From contig NZ_JABWTK010000003.1 in the NCBI RefSeq assembly GCF_020071995.1, forward strand, positions 1-64,000: a stretch of DNA of 64,000 bases, read 5' to 3'. Shown one piece after another: positions 1 through 9,358 of this stretch. The number at the start of each line of letters is the position of its first letter. The stretch's first letter is position 1. The translations under genes and the position numbers were made by a program. Source of the stretch: Planococcus chinensis. GTDB lineage: Bacteria; Bacillota; Bacilli; Bacillales_A; Planococcaceae. The notes beneath the pieces were generated by a model, which searched no databases, was not told the origin of the DNA, and saw only the letters and a program-made list of their open reading frames with translations.

Positions 1-1343
<1,343 letters not shown>

Positions 1344-1395
1344 CACGTTGTTTTCACCTGTCGCATATCCAGTTTTGAGGGCGCAAGCACTCCTG

Positions 1396-1511
<116 letters not shown>

Positions 1512-1550
1512 CATTTTGTTTTTTTAATGCCGTAACGAATCTTTTACCTT

Positions 1551-1623
1551 GCTTCCATAGCTCAGCAGGTAGAGTGCTTCCATGGTAAGGAAGAGGTCAC
1601 CGGTTCGAACCCGGTTGGAAGCT
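1551..1623 (+). tRNA. tRNA-Thr (GGT)
   Basis: Cloverleaf with acceptor GCTTCCA/TGGAAGC, anticodon stem CTTCC/GGAAG around loop ATGGTAA (anticodon GGT), and T-loop GGTTCGAACC. CCA is not encoded. First of seven tRNAs behind the rrn operon. Confidence 0.96.
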
Positions 1624-1676
1624 TTTGTTATTATAAGGTTTCTGTAAACGGGAAAAGCACTTATTCATCTTTTTAT

Positions 1677-1751
1677 GGCCCCTTGGTCAAGCGGTTAAGA
1701 CACCGCCCTTTCACGGCGGTAACACGGGTTCGAATCCCGTAGGGGTCACCA
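1677..1751 (+). tRNA. tRNA-Glu (TTC)
   Basis: Acceptor GGCCCCT pairs with AGGGGTC; anticodon loop CTTTCAC gives anticodon TTC; T-loop GGTTCGAATCC. The 3' CCA is encoded. Confidence 0.96.
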
Positions 1752-1767
1752 TTTTTTATAGTTATGT

Positions 1768-1843
1768 GGAGGATTAGCTCAGCTGGGAGAGCATCTGCCT
1801 TACAAGCAGAGGGTCGGCGGTTCGATCCCGTCATCCTCCACCA
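1768..1843 (+). tRNA. tRNA-Val (TAC)
   Basis: Acceptor GGAGGAT pairs with ATCCTCC; anticodon loop CTTACAA gives TAC. The 3' CCA is encoded. Confidence 0.96.
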
Positions 1844-1852
1844 TTATTTCTC

Positions 1853-1936
1853 GGTGGGGTAGCGAAGTGGCTAAACGCGGCGGACTGTAAATCCGCTCCT
1901 TCGGGTTCGGCAGTTCGAATCTGCCCCCCACCACCA
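1853..1936 (+). tRNA. tRNA-Tyr (GTA)
   Basis: An 84-nt class II tRNA with a long variable arm (CTCCTTCGGG region), acceptor GGTGGGG/CCCCACC and anticodon GTA. CCA is encoded. Confidence 0.96.
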
Positions 1937-1955
1937 GTTTTATTTATATTGGCAT

Positions 1956-2030
1956 TGGGGTATAGCCAAGCGGTAAGGCAACGGGTTTTGATCCCGTCAT
2001 GCCCTGGTTCGAATCCAGGTACCCCAGCCA
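1956..2030 (+). tRNA. tRNA-Gln (TTG)
   Basis: Acceptor TGGGGTA/TACCCCA, anticodon stem ACGGG/CCCGT around loop TTTTGAT (anticodon TTG). CCA is encoded. Confidence 0.96.
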
Positions 2031-2040
2031 TTTTTATTTT

Positions 2041-2113
2041 GAGCCATTAGCTCAGTTGGTAGAGCATCTGACTTTTAATCAGAGGGTCGAAGGTTCGAAT
2101 CCTTCATGGCTCA
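2041..2113 (+). tRNA. tRNA-Lys (TTT)
   Basis: Acceptor GAGCCAT/ATGGCTC, anticodon stem TCTGA/TCAGA around loop CTTTTAA (anticodon TTT). CCA is not encoded. Confidence 0.96.
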
Positions 2114-2141
2114 TTCTTTATTCCTTGCGCCTGTTCAGCGC

Positions 2142-2214
2142 GGGGCCTTAGCTCAGCTGGGAGAGCGCGACGCTGGCAGCGTCGAGGTCAGGGGTTCGAG
2201 CCCCCTAGGCTCCA
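2142..2214 (+). tRNA. tRNA-Ala (GGC)
   Basis: Acceptor GGGGCCT/AGGCTCC; anticodon stem CGACG/CGTCG around loop CTGGCAG gives anticodon GGC. CCA is not encoded. Last tRNA of the cluster. Confidence 0.95.
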
Positions 2215-2250
2215 TTGTTCCATGTGTATTTGTACTATCCATGTGTAAAA

Positions 2251-2286
2251 AGCCCGTATCCAATTTATTGGATGCGGGCTTTTTTT
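2251..2286. terminator. Bidirectional terminator between tRNA cluster and citA
   Basis: Stem AGCCCGTATCCAA / TTGGATGCGGGCT with a 4-base loop, followed by a T-run on the plus strand and preceded by an A-run that serves the converging minus-strand gene. Confidence 0.9.
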
Positions 2287-3364
2287 AGGTTCCGATGTAT
2301 TCAGATTGCGGACGGAAGATGACATTGTCTTCTTGCTGTTCCAGCGCATGGGCAGTCCAGCCAACAATGCGGGCTGCGCTAAAGGTAGGGGTAAAAAGCA
2401 CTGGAGGCATTGCAATGGACCGCATAATGGCAGCCGCATAAAATTCCACGTTCGTGTGCAGCGCACGTCCTGGCTTGTGCTGGTTCAAGAGACGGGTAAT
2501 CTCTTTTTCAGCCGCAACAGCTAAATCTAACCACGGGTCTGCTCCTTGCAAGGCCAAGCATTTCTCCCTGAGCACAATCGACCGTGGATCTTCAGTCCGG
2601 TAAATGCGATGGCCAAAGCCCATAATTTTTTCGCCACGGTCTAGTTTTTCGAGAATGACCGGCTCAATGCGCTCCGGCGTTTTAATTTCATCGAGCAAGT
2701 CAATGACTCCTGAAGGCGCGCCGCCGTGAAGGGGGCCTTTCATAGTGCCGATAGCGGAAGTAACCGCAGAAACAAGGTCGGATTCTGTGGAAATGGTGAC
2801 GCGTGCAGCGAATGTGGAAGCGTTCATGCCATGCTCCATCGTCAGCTTTAAATACGTTTCCAATGCCTCGATCTGCGCTTCAGAAGGTTCATGCCCATTC
2901 AGCATCCACAAATAATTAGCGGTATGCCCAAGATCTTCGCGCGCTTGAATCATTTCTTTTTCTTCCTGCAGGCTGAACAGAAGAGCAATCAGTACCGGGA
3001 AGGCACCTGTTAAAGCTACCGCTTGTTCTCCAATCGGCAATTTGGTAAATTCCTTGTGGCTGTAAGCGGAGATCAAGGTCCGCAGATTGTCCATCAAGGG
3101 CGCTTCGCGGGGCAGCAGTCTGGCTGTTTCAATAACGTGATTTGGAAGCTTGCGGTATTCCATTAGCGCATTCTTCAAACCGGCCAGTTCCTGCGGGGAT
3201 GGGTTCTGGCCATGCCACAAAAAGTATGCAGCTTCTTCAAATGACTTTCCGCTGATTGCCTCTTTTACCTGTTTGCCGCGGTAACGTAATTCGCCTTTGT
3301 CGCCGTCTACAGAAGCTATCTTTGTCTGGACCGCTGTAATTCCTTTCAATCCCTTCTGGAACAT
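2285..3364 (-). CDS. citA: Citrate synthase, CitA type
   Basis: A 359-aa type II-like small citrate synthase that condenses oxaloacetate and acetyl-CoA. Catalytic-site signatures are visible: GPLHGG (His213), GFGHR (His252) and NVEFYAA (Glu307, where many family members have Asp; the Bacillus CitA form also reads NVEFYAA as I recall it). The start ATG at 3364 has a strong AGGAGG-type RBS. The gene is divergent from a LysR regulator, the citA-citR arrangement known from Bacillus subtilis. A 2-methylcitrate synthase role is an alternative, since the families are close and no prp genes are nearby to decide. Confidence 0.88.
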   Translation of the reverse strand: MFQKGLKGITAVQTKIASVDGDKGELRYRGKQVKEAISGKSFEEAAYFLWHGQNPSPQELAGLKNALMEYRKLPNHVIETARLLPREAPLMDNLRTLISAYSHKEFTKLPIGEQAVALTGAFPVLIALLFSLQEEKEMIQAREDLGHTANYLWMLNGHEPSEAQIEALETYLKLTMEHGMNASTFAARVTISTESDLVSAVTSAIGTMKGPLHGGAPSGVIDLLDEIKTPERIEPVILEKLDRGEKIMGFGHRIYRTEDPRSIVLREKCLALQGADPWLDLAVAAEKEITRLLNQHKPGRALHTNVEFYAAAIMRSIAMPPVLFTPTFSAARIVGWTAHALEQQEDNVIFRPQSEYIGT

Positions 3365-3401
3365 CGTAACTCCTCCTTTTCTTTTATTTTACCCCCACTT
3401 A

Positions 3402-3429
3402 TTGATAACAAAAATTAAAGATATATAAT
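3402..3429 (+). promoter_or_regulatory. Sigma-A promoter of the LysR gene
   Basis: TTGATA (3402-3407), 16-bp spacer and TATAAT (3424-3429) lie 39 bases upstream of the LysR start codon. The intergenic space is AT-rich and would also hold citA control sites; no clear T-N11-A operator was pinned down. Confidence 0.65.
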
Positions 3430-3467
3430 TAAAATAATTCAAATTATTAATTGAAAGGAGCAAGTTA

Positions 3468-4349
3468 ATGGACCTCAATTGGCTGCGTACATTTGCAGAT
3501 GCTGCTGAAACTTTGAATTTCCGAAAGACTTCCGAACGGTTATTGATGTCGCAGCCAAGTGTCACGGTCCATATCCGGCTGCTGGAAGAAAGCCTTGGAA
3601 TTTTGTTGTTCAAGCGTGAAAAGAACCGGGTTTCACTGACAGAAGAAGGCCGCCACTTCCGCCAAAAGGCTAACAGCATACTCGCCCAGATGGATCAAAG
3701 CATCGAGGAACTCCAAGCCTTTGCCCAAGGGTATCGCCAGAAATGGACGCTTGCCATTTCGCCTTTAATGGCCGAGACGATTTTGCCTTATGTTTTAAAA
3801 TCGTTTACCCGGGACCACCCGGACCTTGAACTCGTGATACAAGTGGAAGAGTCGGAACACATAGAAGAACTGGTGGAAACAGGGCAGGTGTCAGCAGGCA
3901 TTTCCGCCTTGCGATCTAAGCGGCAAGATATCCACTGTGAAACGGTTTACAACGATCCGCTTCTTTTTATTTTGCCAAGAGATGCTTACGATGACGAGTC
4001 AGGCCCAGCGGTTTCAGGAGAAGCGATGCTCCAGTCGGCCATTTTGTTTACGCATCACCATCCGGCTTTTTGGGACGAGCTGCTGCTGAAGCTGCGTCTT
4101 CGTGTGACGGGAATACGGACCATGAAAGTGACACAGGCGCATATTGCCAAACGGTTTATTCAAGAAGGTCTTGGCGTATCGTTTTTGCCTAAATCCATGG
4201 TAAGGCGGGAGCTGATTGAGGGACGTTTAATGGACGCCCATTTTGATTTGTTTCCGCTGCCGACGGTGTCGACGTATTTTCTGGCGAAACAGATGGGAGA
4301 ACTCGAAAAAGAGTTTTTGCAGCGAGTCCAGTCGGTACATTTTAGTTAA
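3468..4349 (+). CDS. citR: LysR-family transcriptional regulator (CitR-like)
   Basis: A 293-aa LysR protein: winged helix-turn-helix at about residues 1-60 (FADAAETLNFRKTSERLLMS then QPSVTVHIRLLE) and a periplasmic-binding-protein-like effector domain after about residue 90. It sits divergently beside citA with a 103-bp gap, so it is probably the regulator of citA, as CitR is in Bacillus. The effector is unknown. The start has RBS GAAAGGAG at the proper distance. Confidence 0.8.
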   Translation: MDLNWLRTFADAAETLNFRKTSERLLMSQPSVTVHIRLLEESLGILLFKREKNRVSLTEEGRHFRQKANSILAQMDQSIEELQAFAQGYRQKWTLAISPLMAETILPYVLKSFTRDHPDLELVIQVEESEHIEELVETGQVSAGISALRSKRQDIHCETVYNDPLLFILPRDAYDDESGPAVSGEAMLQSAILFTHHHPAFWDELLLKLRLRVTGIRTMKVTQAHIAKRFIQEGLGVSFLPKSMVRRELIEGRLMDAHFDLFPLPTVSTYFLAKQMGELEKEFLQRVQSVHFS

Positions 4350-4362
4350 AAGGAGGAAGGGC

Positions 4363-4926
4363 ATGAGAATCGAACAGTCGAATATCCGGTTACGGTTATT
4401 AACACGAGATGATTTTGAGGCATTGTGGAAGCTTTACAAACCGGCGATTTTTGAGCATATGCTGACGAAAGTGGAAAGCTTTGAACAGTTGTGTGCTTGG
4501 CTGGAAACAGGACTAAAAGGGGACGATGTACTTATTTTTGCAGTGGAAGACTCAAACAGCGGGAGCATCGTCGGCACGACCCGCATTTATGCAATCGATA
4601 AAGCAAATAAAAGCTGTGAAATTGGTTCAACTTTTTATGCAGAAACTGCACAGCGTACTCATGTGAATACTGCAGTAAAATTTGCATTGCTTGAATATTG
4701 TTTTGAAAAAAGGGGGATGATTCGGGTGCAATTCAAAACAGATGCAGAAAACAGCGCTTCCCAAAAGGCTTTGGAACGAATCGGCGCCAAAAAAGAAGGG
4801 CTGCTCCGCAACGAACGAATCCGCTCAACCGGCAAGCCAAGAGATGCCGTCGTGTATTCCATCATTGATTCGGAATGGCCGGCAGTAAAAAACGGATTAT
4901 CGGAAAAATTGAATAAATATACTTGA
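4363..4926 (+). CDS. GNAT family N-acetyltransferase (RimJ/RimL-like)
   Basis: A 187-aa GNAT of the RimJ/RimL type: beta strands with RLRLLTRDDFEALW at the N-terminus, a central STFYAETAQRTHVNTAVKFA region in the acetyl-CoA binding position, and QFKTDAENSASQKALERIGAKKEG, a hallmark of this subgroup, at about 120-145. The ATG at 4363 is chosen because AAAGGAGGAAGG lies just upstream; the frame is open further 5' but that part overlaps citR. Substrate unknown. Confidence 0.85.
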   Translation: MRIEQSNIRLRLLTRDDFEALWKLYKPAIFEHMLTKVESFEQLCAWLETGLKGDDVLIFAVEDSNSGSIVGTTRIYAIDKANKSCEIGSTFYAETAQRTHVNTAVKFALLEYCFEKRGMIRVQFKTDAENSASQKALERIGAKKEGLLRNERIRSTGKPRDAVVYSIIDSEWPAVKNGLSEKLNKYT

Positions 4927-4936
4927 TTTTGTTCGG

Positions 4937-4966
4937 TTGAGCCAAAGCTTCCTTAACAGGTACAAT
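4937..4966 (+). promoter_or_regulatory. Promoter of rocF
   Basis: TTGAGC (4937-4942), 18-bp spacer, TACAAT (4961-4966), 31 bases before the arginase start. A plain sigma-A type promoter; no upstream -24/-12 element of sigma-54 type was seen. Confidence 0.6.
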
Positions 4967-4996
4967 GAATTCATCTTGTTAAGGGGGCATAAAATC

Positions 4997-5905
4997 ATGA
5001 ATAAATTAAACGTATCTATTATCGGAGTACCGATGGACCATGGCCAGAATCGCCGCGGAGTGGACATGGGGCCGAGCGCCATCCGCTATGCAGGTGTTGT
5101 AGAACGCATTGAAGCTTTAGGGCACACCGTGACGGATGAAGGGGACATCCAGATCGGCCATGCAGACGGCTCCATTGACACAGAAACCAACCTGCGCAAT
5201 TTAAAAGTGGTAACGGATGCAACCGAAGCACTCGGTGCGAAAGTGTTTGAAGTAGCAGAAGCAGGGAATTTCCCGCTCGTTCTTGGCGGAGATCATAGCA
5301 TCGCCATCGGAACGCTCGCAGGAATCTCCGAGCGCCATGAGAACCTTGGGGTTATCTGGTATGATGCGCATGCGGATATGAATACAAGTGATACGTCGCC
5401 ATCCGGCAATATCCACGGAATGCCTTTGGCAGCAAGTTTCGGCCTGGGCCATGAACAATTGACGAACATCCGCGGCTATTCGCCAAAAGTGAAGCCTGAA
5501 AATATTGTGATCATTGGCGCCCGTTCTGTAGACCCAGGTGAGCGTGAGTTGATCAAAGAGCGCGGCATCCGTGTCTACAGCATGCATGAACTGGATAAAA
5601 TGGGAATGGATGCGGTGATTGATGACGCTATCCATTACCTGAAAGAAGAACGCCGAACAGATGCAGTCCATTTGTCTTTGGATTTGGACGGCATCGACCC
5701 AATGTATACACCGGGTGTCGGCACACCGGTGCCAGGCGGCATTACGTACCGGGAAAGCCATTTGGCTATGGAGTTGCTGCATGATGCAGGAATCATCACT
5801 TCTGCCGAATTTGTGGAAGTTAATCCGATCCTGGATGAAAAAAACCGCACCGCGGATGTAGCGGTGGCACTAATCGGTTCATTGCTCGGCGAAAAATTAC
5901 TTTAA
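4997..5905 (+). CDS. rocF: Arginase
   Basis: A 302-aa ureohydrolase that splits arginine to ornithine and urea in the cytoplasm. The binuclear manganese motifs are present: GGDHS (about 97-101), DAHADMN (about 123-129) and SLDLDGIDP (about 225-233). The family fold and length match Bacillus RocF. The ATG at 4997 follows AAGGGGG; a longer frame upstream lies within the promoter and is rejected. It is a monocistronic unit, since no rocD or rocE gene is adjacent. Confidence 0.93.
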   Translation: MNKLNVSIIGVPMDHGQNRRGVDMGPSAIRYAGVVERIEALGHTVTDEGDIQIGHADGSIDTETNLRNLKVVTDATEALGAKVFEVAEAGNFPLVLGGDHSIAIGTLAGISERHENLGVIWYDAHADMNTSDTSPSGNIHGMPLAASFGLGHEQLTNIRGYSPKVKPENIVIIGARSVDPGERELIKERGIRVYSMHELDKMGMDAVIDDAIHYLKEERRTDAVHLSLDLDGIDPMYTPGVGTPVPGGITYRESHLAMELLHDAGIITSAEFVEVNPILDEKNRTADVAVALIGSLLGEKLL

Positions 5906-5930
5906 AACAGGCGAAAGCCTGTTTTTTTTA
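5906..5930 (+). terminator. Terminator of rocF
   Basis: Stem AACAGGC/GCCTGTT with a GAAA loop followed by eight T. Confidence 0.9.
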
Positions 5931-6067
5931 TTTTATTTAAACGTTTCTTCTTCAATAGCCCAAAGCGCCTTTCGAGTGATTTTTTATTTGAAAGAACCAA
6001 AACAATCTGGGAATAAGATGGATTTTAATGGTTTAAGTTTGGTACGATAGAAAGAGAAAAATAAAAA

Positions 6068-6093
6068 TGAAACTTTTTGAAAAGCAATCCGTA
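6068..6093 (+). promoter_or_regulatory. Sigma-W autoregulatory promoter
   Basis: TGAAAC (6068-6073), exactly 16 bp, then CGTA (6090-6093): the sigma-W consensus of Bacillus. It lies 38 bases before the sigW start codon, so SigW almost certainly activates its own operon. Confidence 0.88.
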
Positions 6094-6131
6094 TATAAAA
6101 GACAGCCGCATAGGCGGAGGGAAATGAGAAC

Positions 6132-6695
6132 ATGGATGCGTTAGTCAATAAACGAATAAAAAAAGTATTAAAAGGCGATCAGAACGCATTCGCCGAACTC
6201 GTTGAGCTGTATCAGCACCAGCTATATCAAATCTGTTACCGGATGCTAGGGAACAAACATGAAGCGGAAGATATAGCGCAAGAAGCGTTTACACGTGCAT
6301 ATGTCAATCTTCATACGTTCGATCAAAAGCGCAAGTTTTCGACGTGGCTTTACCGCATCGCGACGAATTTGTGCATTGACCGGATCCGCAAGAAAAAGCC
6401 GGATTATTATCTGGACGCAGAAGTGCGCGGGACTGAAGGATTAAATATGTACTCGTCCATTGCCAACGATGATCAGCTGCCGGAAGAAGAGCTGATGCGG
6501 ATGGAAGTACAGGAACGCGTGCAATACGAGATAAGTCGCTTGCCAGATAAGTACCGTGCCGCTATTGTATTAAAGTATATTGAAGAATTGCCCTTATCGG
6601 AAATCAGCGAAATTCTGGATTTGCCGTTAGGTACCGTGAAAACACGGATACACCGGGGAAGAGAAGCTCTTCGGAAGCAATTGAGCAATTTGTAG
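6132..6695 (+). CDS. sigW: ECF sigma factor SigW
   Basis: A 187-aa extracytoplasmic-function sigma factor. Region 2 (about 16-60, AEDIAQEAFTRAYVNLHTF) melts the -10, and region 4 (about 150-185, LPLSEISEILDLPLGTVKTR) reads the -35. Length and wording match Bacillus SigW, which answers envelope stress and antimicrobial peptides. It is followed 12 bases on by its anti-sigma factor and preceded by its own recognition sequence, which supports SigW over other ECF classes. Confidence 0.95.
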   Translation: MDALVNKRIKKVLKGDQNAFAELVELYQHQLYQICYRMLGNKHEAEDIAQEAFTRAYVNLHTFDQKRKFSTWLYRIATNLCIDRIRKKKPDYYLDAEVRGTEGLNMYSSIANDDQLPEEELMRMEVQERVQYEISRLPDKYRAAIVLKYIEELPLSEISEILDLPLGTVKTRIHRGREALRKQLSNL

Positions 6696-6707
6696 GAGGC
6701 GAGCACG

Positions 6708-7343
6708 ATGAAAGCGTGTCCGGAAAACATCATTCATTTTATGGATGATTATTTAGACGGGGATTTAAACCCGGCCGATGAAGCAGTGTTTAAAACACAT
6801 TTGGAAAGCTGCATCGAATGTCGAAAAATGTACCATGAACAAACCAAAACGATCGCACTTGTCCAAAGTGCATCACATATACAGGCACCGGCCGATTTTG
6901 TGGCAAAGACCATGCAGCGGCTGCCGAAAGAAAGACAGCGGGTCGGTGTGCAGCGCTGGTTCCGGAATCATCCGCTGCTCACAGCTGCCGCCTTATTTCT
7001 TTTGTTGATGAGCGGCATGCTGTTTTCGAATTTCAACAATGATCAGCAATTTGCCTTTACGAAACAGCCGAACCTGGTGGTAGAAGGGGAAACGGTTGTT
7101 GTGCCGGAAGGTGAAGTGGTAACAGGCGATTTGACGATCCGAAATGGAGATTTGCGTGTGGAAGGTGAGCTGCACGGAGATGTTACCCTCGTCAATGGCC
7201 AGTACATGGCTTCGAGCGGAGTCATTACCGGGGAAATTGAAGAGATCGACAAAGTGTTCGAGTGGATTTGGTACACCATTAAAGACGGTGTGAAAGATGC
7301 CGCTGCCATTTTTAGCGGCAACGAAGAAAATAGCGGAAAGTAA
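6708..7343 (+). CDS. rsiW: Anti-sigma-W factor RsiW
   Basis: A 211-aa single-pass membrane protein that holds SigW inactive until regulated proteolysis. The N-terminal zinc anti-sigma motif is H31-x3-C35-x2-C38; a transmembrane segment spans about 89-107 (HPLLTAAALFLLLMSGMLF); the outside part has short beta repeats (VVVPEGEVVTGDLTIRNGDL) that look bactofilin-like. RBS GGAGG precedes the start. Transcribed with sigW from the sigma-W promoter. Confidence 0.94.
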   Translation: MKACPENIIHFMDDYLDGDLNPADEAVFKTHLESCIECRKMYHEQTKTIALVQSASHIQAPADFVAKTMQRLPKERQRVGVQRWFRNHPLLTAAALFLLLMSGMLFSNFNNDQQFAFTKQPNLVVEGETVVVPEGEVVTGDLTIRNGDLRVEGELHGDVTLVNGQYMASSGVITGEIEEIDKVFEWIWYTIKDGVKDAAAIFSGNEENSGK

Positions 7344-7370
7344 CCTATCCTGTACCGGGATAGGTTTTTT
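7342..7370 (+). terminator. Terminator of sigW-rsiW
   Basis: Stem AACCTATCC/GGATAGGTT followed by a T-run; it begins at the rsiW stop codon. Confidence 0.88.
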
Positions 7371-7396
7371 CAATGAAGGCAAGGGAAATTCACTTA

Positions 7397-7405
7397 TGTT
7401 ATACT
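7397..7405 (+). promoter_or_regulatory. Extended -10 promoter for cdaA operon
   Basis: TGTTATACT, an extended -10 (TGn before TATACT), 37 bases before the cdaA start; no good -35 hexamer is seen. It lies just after the rsiW terminator, so the cdaA unit is transcribed separately. Confidence 0.5.
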
Positions 7406-7441
7406 GATTTATATGCAGATGTTGAAAAGCGAGGGTTGCAG

Positions 7442-8278
7442 ATGCCGTTTTTGGAGAATTTAACAAACCAAACACCACTCGAACTTTTAGTAAATGTCAT
7501 TGATATTTTATTAGTATGGTTCGTTATATATAAGTTGATTACCATCATTAAAGGGACGAAAGCGGTCCAGTTGTTAAAAGGGATCTTTTTTATCGTTATT
7601 GCGTATCTGATAACCCGCGCTCTCAATTTGGAGACTTTGGGTTGGATCATGCAGCAAGTGCTGAATTGGGGGTTCCTTGCCATCATCATCATTTTTCAGC
7701 CGGAGATGCGGCGGGCACTGGAACAGCTGGGACGCGGGAAATTGTTTTCCAGCAGCCAGCTGAACGAAGAATCCGAACGCAACCGGTTGATTGAAGCGAT
7801 GTCAAAATCGGTCAGCTATATGGCGAAGCGCCGGATTGGCGCACTGATTTCAATTGAGCGGGAAACCGGATTAAGCGAATACATTGAGACCGGAATCCCA
7901 ATGAACTCGGACATAACGTCAGAGTTGCTGATCAATCTGTTTATCCCGAATACACCGCTGCATGATGGAGCCGTGATTGTACAGAAAAATCGCATCGCTG
8001 CCGCCGCTTGTTATTTGCCGTTGTCTGAAAGCCCTTTTATCTCCAAAGAGCTTGGTACCCGGCATCGTGCGGCGCTTGGCATCAGTGAAGTGACCGATGC
8101 CATCACCATCATTGTGTCGGAAGAAACGGGCGCCATCAGCTTGACGGCAAATGGAGATTTGCACCGCAACTTATCGCTGGAAGATTTTGAAGTGAAGCTG
8201 CGCCGAATTTGGTTTGGCGCCGAACAACAGCCAGCTGATTCTTCCCGTTGGAACTGGAGGATGAAAAAGAATGGATAA
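7442..8278 (+). CDS. cdaA: Diadenylate cyclase CdaA
   Basis: A 278-aa membrane enzyme that makes c-di-AMP from two ATP. Three N-terminal transmembrane helices (about 13-90) precede the DAC domain with the catalytic DGA motif (175-177, LHDGAV) and RHR motif (207-209, GTRHRAALG). ATG at 7442 is chosen for its RBS GCGAGGG and family length (273 aa in B. subtilis); a longer frame upstream crosses the promoter. The stop region overlaps cdaR by eight bases, and the order cdaA-cdaR-glmM is the conserved Bacillales set. Confidence 0.95.
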   Translation: MPFLENLTNQTPLELLVNVIDILLVWFVIYKLITIIKGTKAVQLLKGIFFIVIAYLITRALNLETLGWIMQQVLNWGFLAIIIIFQPEMRRALEQLGRGKLFSSSQLNEESERNRLIEAMSKSVSYMAKRRIGALISIERETGLSEYIETGIPMNSDITSELLINLFIPNTPLHDGAVIVQKNRIAAAACYLPLSESPFISKELGTRHRAALGISEVTDAITIIVSEETGAISLTANGDLHRNLSLEDFEVKLRRIWFGAEQQPADSSRWNWRMKKNG

Positions 8279-9278
8279 ATTAATGGACAGCCCTTGGTTT
8301 TTGCGGATTATGGCACTTCTGTTAGCATTTCTTTTATTCTTTTCGGTTAAAGCCGATGAAGACGCTGCAAATTCGGCGAACAATGGCACGATTACAGAAG
8401 AAATTGAAGGCGTCGAGCTGGAAGTTTTTTATGGGGATACTAACTTGATGGTGAGCGGCTTGCCAGAGCTGGCGGACTTGACGATTTCCGGTCCTACCAG
8501 TGCCGTGCAGACGACTCGGCAATTGAAAGATTTCACTTTGTTTGTTGACTTGCGCAATTTGCCGATCGGCGAACACCGGGTTCCAATTCAGACAGAGAAT
8601 TTATCAGAACAGCTGAGAGTGCAGATTGATCCGGCTTTTGTAGACATCACCATTGAAGAGCGGGTAACACAGGAATTTCGGATCGATCCGGAAATGAACG
8701 AACGCTTGCTGAAAGAAGGATTTATTTTAGAGGAAATTTCAGCAGAGCCGAAAACTGCTTCGATAACTGGCCCGAAAAGTGTCATCGATTCCATCAGTTT
8801 TGTAAAAGCGACCGTTACCGGCGAGCCGGGAGTAGATGAATCTTTTACAACTGAAGCCCGTATCCGGGTACTGGCGAATGATTTGACGAAATTGGAGAAT
8901 GTCGTAATTGAACCGGAAGTGGCAGAGGTTTCAGCTGAAATTGAAGAATACAGCAAAGAAGTTCCGGTGACCATTAAGAAAAACGGAGAAGCTCCTACAG
9001 GCGTAACGATCGAGTCACTGGTTCCATCCAGCGAGACGGTACGGATTTACGGTCCGAAAAGTGCAGTAGATGCACTGCAGGAATATGTAGTGGAAGTGAA
9101 TGCGGGAATTGTTACGCCAACGGATACGACAGTGGAAGCGGAGTTAAAAGCGCCGCCAGGGACCACTTCCGTCATGCCAAAAACGTTGAAAGTCGAAGCG
9201 GAAATCAGCGTCGACGAAACAGTTGAAGCACCAGAAGGCGCGGAAATTCCAGAGGTGTCAGAAAATCCGCCTTCTTAA
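8271..9278 (+). CDS. cdaR: CdaA regulator CdaR (YbbR domain protein)
   Basis: A 335-aa membrane-anchored protein: one N-terminal transmembrane helix (about 9-25) followed by repeated extracytoplasmic YbbR domains, seen as recurrent 'G-P-x-S-x-V' turns (SGPTSAVQ, TGPKSVID, YGPKSAVD), which indicates about three repeats. B. subtilis CdaR is longer and has four. It binds CdaA and tunes its activity. Translationally coupled to cdaA by overlap; the C-terminus ends in an acidic proline-rich tail. Confidence 0.92.
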   Translation: MDKLMDSPWFLRIMALLLAFLLFFSVKADEDAANSANNGTITEEIEGVELEVFYGDTNLMVSGLPELADLTISGPTSAVQTTRQLKDFTLFVDLRNLPIGEHRVPIQTENLSEQLRVQIDPAFVDITIEERVTQEFRIDPEMNERLLKEGFILEEISAEPKTASITGPKSVIDSISFVKATVTGEPGVDESFTTEARIRVLANDLTKLENVVIEPEVAEVSAEIEEYSKEVPVTIKKNGEAPTGVTIESLVPSSETVRIYGPKSAVDALQEYVVEVNAGIVTPTDTTVEAELKAPPGTTSVMPKTLKVEAEISVDETVEAPEGAEIPEVSENPPS

Positions 9279-9358
9279 CGGGCAGGTCCGGATTTGATGT
9301 TTCAATAAATCATGTATAATGAAGCGATATTATGCTAGAGATTGAAGGAGAGAAAAGA

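Noticed and set aside
1831-2288. Short frames across the tRNA cluster
   Set aside because: They cross complete tRNA cloverleafs and have protein text seen commonly as tRNA-derived false genes.
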